Shown here one piece after another: positions 46,440-50,643 of a stretch of DNA of 50,643 nucleotides (the first letter of the stretch is position 1; each line of letters opens with the position of its first letter). Origin of the DNA: CAZOOM01 sp964460795 (GTDB taxonomy: Bacteria > Omnitrophota > Omnitrophia > Omnitrophales > Aquincolibacteriaceae); contig CAYWRU010000018.1 of assembly GCA_964460795.1 (NCBI GenBank), positions 1-50,643 on the forward strand. Reading direction: 5' to 3'. The position numbers and the translations under genes are program-made. The notes beneath the pieces are model-generated. The model was not told the origin of the DNA. It made no database searches and worked only from the letters and a program-made list of their open reading frames with translations.

Positions 46440-46469
46440 TTGATCTTCAAGCAAAGAAGATCCTATAAT
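46440..46469 (+). promoter_or_regulatory. Promoter with an inverted repeat in its spacer, before tRNA-Lys
   Basis: TTGATC (46440-46445), 18-bp spacer, TATAAT (46464-46469). A perfect inverted repeat GATCTTC-N7-GAAGATC (46442-46462) fills the spacer, a usual place for a repressor site or for regulator-induced DNA distortion. The tRNA begins about 87 nt past the predicted start. Confidence 0.5.
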
Positions 46470-46481
46470 ACCGCCCATTTC

Positions 46482-46559
46482 ATTTCAGATTTTTGATTTC
46501 AGATTTCAGAGTTCCATAGACTCAGAGCTACAATCATCAATCTAAAATCTGCAATATTT
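46482..46559. repeat. Inverted heptad-array pair directly upstream of tRNA-Lys
   Basis: 46482-46509 is ATTTCAG, ATTTTTG, ATTTCAG, ATTTCAG. 46532-46559 is AATCATC, AATCTAA, AATCTGC, AATATTT, similar to the same word on the opposite strand. The array ends 3 nt before the tRNA gene. Confidence 0.6.
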
Positions 46560-46562
46560 TTT

Positions 46563-46635
46563 GCGCCCTTAGCTCAGTTGGTAGAGCAAGTGACTCTTAA
46601 TCACTGGGTCGTAGGTTCGATCCCTACAGGGCGCA
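46563..46635 (+). tRNA. tRNA-Lys (anticodon CTT)
   Basis: 73 nt. Acceptor GCGCCCT pairs with AGGGCGC, discriminator A. The D arm GCTCAGTTGGTAGAGC and T arm GTAGGTTCGATCCCTAC are complete. The anticodon stem-loop is AGTGA-CTCTTAA-TCACT, giving CTT for lysine. CCA is not encoded, unlike the two neighbouring tRNAs. Confidence 0.97.
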
Positions 46636-46677
46636 CTTTTTCTCATGAAAAAGTACTCCGCTTTTATGAAAGTCCCT

Positions 46678-46762
46678 GCGGCTGTGGCGAAACTGGCAGA
46701 CGCGCCAGACTTAGGATCTGGTTCCGAAAGGAATGGGGGTTCAAGTCCCTCCAGCCGCACCA
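46678..46762 (+). tRNA. tRNA-Leu (anticodon TAG), CCA encoded
   Basis: 85 nt including CCA. Acceptor GCGGCTG pairs with CAGCCGC. The anticodon stem-loop is CCAGA-CTTAGGA-TCTGG, giving TAG for leucine. A long variable arm (TTCCGAAAGGAA) is typical of class II tRNAs. It lies 42 nt after tRNA-Lys and is probably co-transcribed. Confidence 0.97.
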
Positions 46763-46782
46763 AATTTTATAACTTGGTACTG

Positions 46783-46922
46783 CATCGGGGCAGTTTAAGG
46801 AAAACTGCCTCCGATGGAACTTTCTCGGGGACGATCGCATAGCGGAACTTCACGTTCCGCACGGGAAGTCCTTGTGGCGCATATCAGGGACAGGTCCGCT
46901 TTGCAATCTTGAACCTGTCCCT
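46783..46922. repeat. Three hairpin-forming palindromes after tRNA-Leu
   Basis: 46783-46816: CATCGGGGCAGTTT against AAACTGCCTCCGATG (one bulge). 46842-46860: GCGGAAC-N5-GTTCCGC, perfect. 46886-46922: AGGGACAGGT and ACCTGTCCCT with a 17-nt loop, a member of the GGGACAG family. None has a clear T run on the plus strand, so they look like mobile palindromes rather than a classical terminator. They fill the 175-nt spacer; no gene is visible in it. Confidence 0.6.
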
Positions 46923-46937
46923 TTCGGAACCTCAATT

Positions 46938-47465
46938 TTAATATTCCGTTTTTTTTCCGACATTTTTGCGGACAATCGATTCATACATCGCCATTTTTCC
47001 GGGGTTTGCTTTTCCTTGAGAACTCGCCATTTCCCCAGCTCGGTCAATGGCAGAAGAAATCAGTTTTCCAGGCTCATCCTTTAAAACATTGGCCTGCTTT
47101 AACATTTTAAGCCATTGATTTTTCTCCTTGGAATAAGAGATCCAGGTTTTAGGTGAGCTGAAAAAATGCCATTCGGCAAAAGCCGGGTCCTCAGAATCCG
47201 CGGCATTCACCGGACGAAACTCCATGAGATCTGACTTTGCCAAATCAAACGTACTTCCTCCGGCGCGGACCGTCAAATCTTGGGCTCGCTCCTCGATCAA
47301 TTCCGCAAACATCACCTGGCCGGAGCGGAAAGAAATTTTATAAAGGCCGGCACTCGGGACCTCCTTTTTCGCAAAAAAAACCTCCGGATGAATCCGTACA
47401 CCCGCAAAATAAGCGGCGGTGATTCCCGCCATTATCAGCAGTATAACCATCAATATTTTTTTCAT
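46938..47465 (-). CDS. Unrecognised membrane-anchored or exported protein
   Basis: 175 residues. A hydrophobic N-terminus (about 5-24, KILMVILLIMAGITAAYFAGV) is a signal anchor or signal peptide. A short beta-rich segment follows (GLYKISFRSGQVMFAELIEERAQDLTVRAGGSTFDLAKSDLMEFRPV), which looks like a small SH3/Sm-type barrel, and then a charged helical C-terminus. I do not recognise a family. GGAGAG lies close before the ATG. It stands alone between two repeat-rich spacers. Confidence 0.65.
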   Translation of the reverse strand: MKKILMVILLIMAGITAAYFAGVRIHPEVFFAKKEVPSAGLYKISFRSGQVMFAELIEERAQDLTVRAGGSTFDLAKSDLMEFRPVNAADSEDPAFAEWHFFSSPKTWISYSKEKNQWLKMLKQANVLKDEPGKLISSAIDRAGEMASSQGKANPGKMAMYESIVRKNVGKKTEY

Positions 47466-47544
47466 AAACTCTCCGCATATAGATGAAACAAATTTAAAAA
47501 TTGATGAGTACCTCGTTCACTCAGTTTGCACCGGAAAAACAGAT

Positions 47545-47633
47545 GTCATGCCGGACAATCCCGCCAAAGGCGGGAGCGATCCGGCATCCAGACGATGGAC
47601 CCCGGCTCAATGGCCGGGGTGACAAATCCTGTA
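47545..47633. repeat. Dispersed GC-rich palindromic repeat
   Basis: Nested hairpins: CCGGACAAT-CCCGCC-AAA-GGCGGG-AGCGATCCGG, then CCCCGGC-TCAATG-GCCGGGG, bounded by GTCATG and GGGGTGAC. The type (GTCAT...CCCGC...GTGAC) is a common dispersed chromosomal repeat; a related copy is at 49159-49300. Confidence 0.65.
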
Positions 47634-47653
47634 AGAACTTATTGAATAACGTA

Positions 47654-48511
47654 TTAGTTCACGATGGCCAGAATATCCATCTGGCGGATTCCCTTGGTTT
47701 TTTCCAAAAACGATTCTCGATTGGTCACAAAAGACCGGTTCTGAAGCGGAAGTTTATTAAACGAGGCCGCAATAAGATCCATACGCTCCTGTGTGACGGG
47801 ACGTGATTCATAATAATCCGAAAAATAAGGCCGGATTTCCGGTTTCGCATTTAAAAACCGGTACTGAAGATCGATCAGCCCCTGCGGATCATACCCGGCA
47901 GCCAGCATCATTTTAAAAGCCCGCTCATCGGCCCGGAACATCCGCATTTCCAAGGTCGGAGTCCTGTGATCTACAGTGGTTTTCGCCATGGCCACGCCTA
48001 AAAGCGCCAGAACACCAATGGGTCCGAGCGCAGGCGTGATAACCGCAGATCCTTTCAAAACAGAATCCAGCACTTTGCGGCTTCGGGACACTCTGGGATC
48101 CTGGTCTTGAAGCTCTCCTAATTCATGCGCAAGCACCGCCGCTAGCTCTGATTCATTTTGAAGAAAATAGATCATGCCCGTGGTGAGATAAACTCCGCCG
48201 CCGGGAGCAGAAGTCGCATAAATCTGAGGACTGTAAAGAATGGTGAATTGATAGGAAAGATTTTTTCGCTTGGTATAATGTGCGAGATTTTGACCGATTT
48301 CATTTACGTAGGAAACCGCACTAGGGTCGGTATAAACTCGAAACTGATTCAGAATTTCAGCGTGGATCTGCTGACCGATCCGTTCCTCTTCTGAAAGCGC
48401 CCGAGATTGAAGGCCCGGCCCGGATCCTGAGCGATGCGACACGCATCCGGAAAATAAAAGAAGGCTGATAAGCCCGCCCGATATATTTTTTTTAAACACC
48501 GCGCGCATCAT
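47654..48511 (-). CDS. M48-like lipoprotein with altered zinc ligands, likely pseudoprotease
   Basis: 285 residues. A lipoprotein signal ends LLLFSGC, with lipidated C23. The fold matches M48 metalloproteases of the BepA/YfgC group: NEIGQNLAHYTKRKNLSYQFTILYSPQIYATSAPGGGVYLTTGMI, then the catalytic helix and a helical membrane-like segment. The zinc motif reads H129-E130-L-G-E133 rather than HExxH, and the third-ligand region reads RADERAF where the family has an ExxAD-type Glu. Two of three metal ligands therefore seem changed. It may be a chaperone-like relative, or use Glu as a ligand. Confidence 0.8.
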   Translation of the reverse strand: MMRAVFKKNISGGLISLLLFSGCVSHRSGSGPGLQSRALSEEERIGQQIHAEILNQFRVYTDPSAVSYVNEIGQNLAHYTKRKNLSYQFTILYSPQIYATSAPGGGVYLTTGMIYFLQNESELAAVLAHELGELQDQDPRVSRSRKVLDSVLKGSAVITPALGPIGVLALLGVAMAKTTVDHRTPTLEMRMFRADERAFKMMLAAGYDPQGLIDLQYRFLNAKPEIRPYFSDYYESRPVTQERMDLIAASFNKLPLQNRSFVTNRESFLEKTKGIRQMDILAIVN

Positions 48512-48683
48512 AGTTTTCCATTTTACCTTCTATGCAGCGATCGCGCCAAGTAACTTCTATGGGGGAGGGCCGCCGGTTGATCCAGTTGTTTTTCGAGTGA
48601 TCTTCCCGACTCAGGGCGGGAGCGAGGATTGTTTGAGCAGGAATCATCTCCGAGAAGTAACCGGAGAAAACGGCAGGCGCTCC

Positions 48684-49124
48684 CTATTTGGTACCGGTTT
48701 CTACGAATTGGGCCAGAAGCAGCAAGGAATCCTGCCAGCCGAGATAGCACATTTCCGCGGGAATAACATCGGGCACACCTTCCTGCACAATACTGAGATC
48801 CGTGCCGCAGGAAACAGCCTTAAGGTTTATCGTCACCGTCATCTCACCTTTCATGTTCGGGTCATCGAATTTATCGGTGTAACGAAGGCGCTCACCCGGC
48901 ACAAGTTCCAAATATTGGCCGCCGAAACTGTGGCTGTGACCTGTCGCAAAATCCGTGAAGGACATTTTGTGGGTGCCGCCAACCTTGGCTTCGAGATGGT
49001 GCACGGTGCAGGTGTAGCCGTGGGGCGGCAGCCATTTGCATAAAGCGCCGGGATCCAGAAACGCTTTGTAAATTTTTTCCGGTTTGGCCCACAAGACGCG
49101 GTGCAGTCGAATGGTATTTGGCAT
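48684..49124 (-). CDS. SRPBCC / AHSA1-like protein
   Basis: 146 residues from the ATG at 49124 with AGGAGA 6 nt upstream; a TTG one codon earlier is less likely. The START-like fold is shown by IRLHRVLWAKPEKIYKAFLDPGALCKWLPPHGYTC, GGTHKMSF, ELVPGERLRYTDKF and the C-terminal helix GWQDSLLLLAQFVE, as in the Activator of Hsp90 ATPase-1-like family. These proteins bind small hydrophobic ligands; the ligand is unknown. The 172-nt spacer upstream of its stop shows nothing recognisable. Confidence 0.88.
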   Translation of the reverse strand: MPNTIRLHRVLWAKPEKIYKAFLDPGALCKWLPPHGYTCTVHHLEAKVGGTHKMSFTDFATGHSHSFGGQYLELVPGERLRYTDKFDDPNMKGEMTVTINLKAVSCGTDLSIVQEGVPDVIPAEMCYLGWQDSLLLLAQFVETGTK

Positions 49125-49158
49125 CAACTCTCTCCTTTAATTTTTAGAAGCATTGTTT

Positions 49159-49300
49159 TGTCATTCCTGGCTGGTTTTCGCTAAACCAGCACGGGAAAGT
49201 ATGGGAACCAAGGAAGCCCCCGTCATTCCCGCGAAGGCGGGAATCCAGGATTGCTATTCTGGATCCCCGATAAACCATTTCGGGGACGACAAGCCAGACA
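49159..49300. repeat. Dispersed GC-rich palindromic repeat, two modules
   Basis: First a CTGGTTT-TCGCT-AAACCAG hairpin (about 49170-49189). Then CGTCATTCCCGC-GAA-GGCGGGAATCCAG followed by CTGGATCCCCGATAAACCATTTCGGGGACGAC. GTCATTCCCGCGAAGGCGGG is a very widespread bacterial intergenic repeat. The 195-nt spacer holds no gene. Confidence 0.7.
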
Positions 49301-49319
49301 AAAACTTATAAAGTCGTTT

Positions 49320-49961
49320 TCAGCGTTTGCGCAGAAATAGATGAGTCGCGTTCTCCCCTTCAACGCGTTCAATATTTTTAAATCCAAGGGCGTTTAAATT
49401 CAGCCCGGAAAAAAGATTCTCCCCTTCCCCTAAATAGACCGGAGAATAGGCCAGGTGCATCTCGTCAATCAGGCCTGCCGCGAGATACTGACGGATCGTG
49501 GACACTCCTCCGCCGATACGGACATCTTTATTTTTTGCCGCGGCCTTTGCTTGTTCGAGCACGGTTTCGATTCCGCCGCTTACAAAATGAAACACTGTAC
49601 CGCCTTCCATTTTAAGGGACGCACGCGGGTGATGGCTCAGCACAAAAACTTCACAGTGGTAAGGAGGATTCTCACCCCACCACCCTTTCCAGGAATCATC
49701 CCACGGACCGCGGACCGGCCCAAACATGTTACGGCCCAAAATCCAGGCGCCATTTCCGGCCATGGCCTTCTCAGCCATGGCATGGTCAATTCCCGTGCTC
49801 CCGCCTTGGCCGCCGAACATCTGTTTGAAGGCCTTGGTTTTAAAAATCCAATCATGGAGTTCGCGGCCTCGCACACCGAGCGGATCTTTCAGCGACTGAT
49901 TCAGTCCGGCGCCAAAACCGTCCATGGAAACCGAAAATCCTGCGACCCTCACAACACCCAT
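49320..49961 (-). CDS. Dihydrofolate reductase-like (RibD C-terminal fold) protein
   Basis: 213 residues. GAGGG lies 5 nt before the ATG. Family marks: AGFSVSMDGFGAG at the N-terminus, AWILGRNMFGPVRGPW, PYHCEVFVLSHHPRASLKMEGGTVFHFVSGGIE, and the nucleotide-binding RIGGGVSTIRQYLAAGLIDEMHLAYSPVYLGEGENLF. These YyaP/YwjB-type proteins are NADPH-dependent reductases with mostly unknown substrates, sometimes acquired as accessory genes. A perfect 24-bp palindrome lies 65-88 bp upstream of the start. Confidence 0.88.
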   Translation of the reverse strand: MGVVRVAGFSVSMDGFGAGLNQSLKDPLGVRGRELHDWIFKTKAFKQMFGGQGGSTGIDHAMAEKAMAGNGAWILGRNMFGPVRGPWDDSWKGWWGENPPYHCEVFVLSHHPRASLKMEGGTVFHFVSGGIETVLEQAKAAAKNKDVRIGGGVSTIRQYLAAGLIDEMHLAYSPVYLGEGENLFSGLNLNALGFKNIERVEGENATHLFLRKR

Positions 49962-50025
49962 TCATTCCCTCGCTTTAAGAAATTATTTTTGAGCGCGCCT
50001 CATAACCGGACCCAACACCGGTTTT

Positions 50026-50049
50026 CCATATAGCTTATAAGCTATATGG
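50026..50049. promoter_or_regulatory. Perfect 24-bp palindrome, candidate operator
   Basis: CCATATAGCTTATAAGCTATATGG is assembled from CCATATAGCTTA and its exact reverse complement. TTTT and AAAA flank it almost symmetrically. With no loop it suits a dimeric repressor (TetR- or MarR-type) better than an RNA hairpin. It lies in the 201-nt spacer upstream of the DHFR-like gene; the rest of that spacer shows nothing clear. Confidence 0.55.
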
Positions 50050-50162
50050 GAAAATCATCCATTTTTTGCAATCATCTTGAAGTGCACACCATGGCACAAA
50101 AAATCCGAGCCAGCACTCACTGATTCTTCCCTTGCTTCATGGGGGTATTGCACTGTCCAGTG

Positions 50163-50540
50163 TCACATCAGTTCTTTAAGAACTTCTCGGGCGGATTCGC
50201 TGTCCGTTTCAAGGACAAAGATTCGGATCTGGCCTGTGATTATATTAAAACCCGTCCCAACCGTCCCGATTCCAAAAAGATGAGGCGTTCCTTCTCCGGC
50301 CACAGAGTAAGAAATTCCTGCGCTTTCCAAAAAATTCTTAGCCGTCAAAAGTTTTGTGGGATCTGTTGTTTTAAAAACACAAACTGACTTTGCTTTCGCC
50401 CGAAGATCCGCTTCAACCTTTTCTTTTTCGGCCGCAATCTTGGCCTCAGCGGCCTCCACAAGAGGCGCTTCGCAGTCTTTACAAACGCTTACGTGCTCAA
50501 AATACTCAGCCTGACATTTCGGACACACTTTAAATTCCAT
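50163..50540 (-). CDS. Zinc-ribbon DUF2007-like protein
   Basis: 125 residues. N-terminal zinc ribbon (C6/C9 and C20/C23: CPKC and CKDC), an Ala/Glu/Lys-rich helix of about 25 residues, then a DUF2007-type alpha/beta domain (VCVFKTTDPTKLLTAKNFLESAGISYSVAGEG, then IRIFVLETDSESAREVLKEL). DUF2007 is described as a putative signal-transducing domain related to PII-like folds; function unproven. AAGGGA precedes the ATG. It is the last gene before the window edge; the final 100 nt hold a weak CCCCC/GGGGG hairpin and no gene. Confidence 0.8.
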   Translation of the reverse strand: MEFKVCPKCQAEYFEHVSVCKDCEAPLVEAAEAKIAAEKEKVEADLRAKAKSVCVFKTTDPTKLLTAKNFLESAGISYSVAGEGTPHLFGIGTVGTGFNIITGQIRIFVLETDSESAREVLKELM

Positions 50541-50643
50541 GGCATCCCTTCCCTATTTCACACCCATCCAGTATGCCTGTCCCCCTTTGGCTCTTCATCA
50601 AAGAAGGGGGCAATAAAGGTATCCGATAACTATTGAGAATGTT

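Noticed and set aside
46783..46860. Hairpins after tRNA-Leu as Rho-independent terminators
   Set aside because: Stems are good but no T run follows on the plus strand; called palindromic repeats instead.
1..50643. Insertion sequence, prophage or integrase genes
   Set aside because: No transposase, recombinase or phage structural gene was recognised in any frame.

Overview
The window looks like the chromosome of a diderm bacterium, most plausibly an uncultured lineage such as candidate phylum Omnitrophota (OP3). That placement is inference. It rests on LPS/envelope genes (MurJ, O-antigen ligase-like protein, RmlC, a lipoprotein), on many small diderm-type regulators and, above all, on one 4753-codon gene for a secreted mosaic protein, a trait reported for Omnitrophota. 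Almost all genes lie on the minus strand, often with ATGA overlaps, so operons are long. Most starts have good Shine-Dalgarno sites, but the three plus-strand protein genes have none and instead carry a sigma70-like -10 box 6-9 nt before the ATG.

Layout. 1-4203 (minus): envelope polysaccharide operon (O-antigen ligase-like, MurJ, zinc-ribbon methyltransferase, start of a membrane protein cut by the window edge). 4335-18596 (minus): the giant gene. In order it encodes a Sec signal peptide, a ChaN/Tiki-like domain, a GlnD-like HD + two-ACT block, a transmembrane segment, a helical domain, a histidine-kinase-type ATPase, HPr, a full-length PTS enzyme I with its catalytic residues, a second GlnD-like block ending in ACT, and an unknown C-terminal domain. 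Six copies of R-S-E-(L/V)-R occur, five at apparent domain junctions. 18597-21308: divergent control region, a leaderless aminotransferase, YggU-like, RmlC and an unknown leaderless gene. 21318-28361 (minus): an acyl-ACP-reductase-like protein fused to an SRPBCC domain, a hybrid histidine kinase, a second kinase and a response regulator. 28492-31271: TlpA-like protein, a secreted beta-sandwich protein, and an ECF sigma / membrane protein / secreted protein operon. 31412-35441: UPF1-like helicase, DinB and small proteins. 35500-46023 (minus): a housekeeping run tig-clpP-serA-purA-uppS-cdsA-dxr-rseP-proS. 46219-46762: three tRNA genes. 46938-50540: small or accessory genes (M48-like lipoprotein with altered zinc ligands, AHSA1-like, DHFR-like, DUF2007-like) separated by dispersed palindromic repeats.

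The most unusual signals are: (1) the giant chimera with nitrogen-PTS-type and GlnD-type modules behind a signal peptide, punctuated by RSE(L/V)R; (2) a repeat class made of degenerate 7-nt tandem arrays, often as inverted pairs around a short core, with five sites packed in frame into about 1.4 kb of the giant gene and three more next to tig/clpP and the tRNAs; (3) an SRPBCC-acyl-ACP-reductase fusion that keeps the active-site Cys; (4) leaderless-type promoters; (5) several perfect or near-perfect palindromes at promoters.
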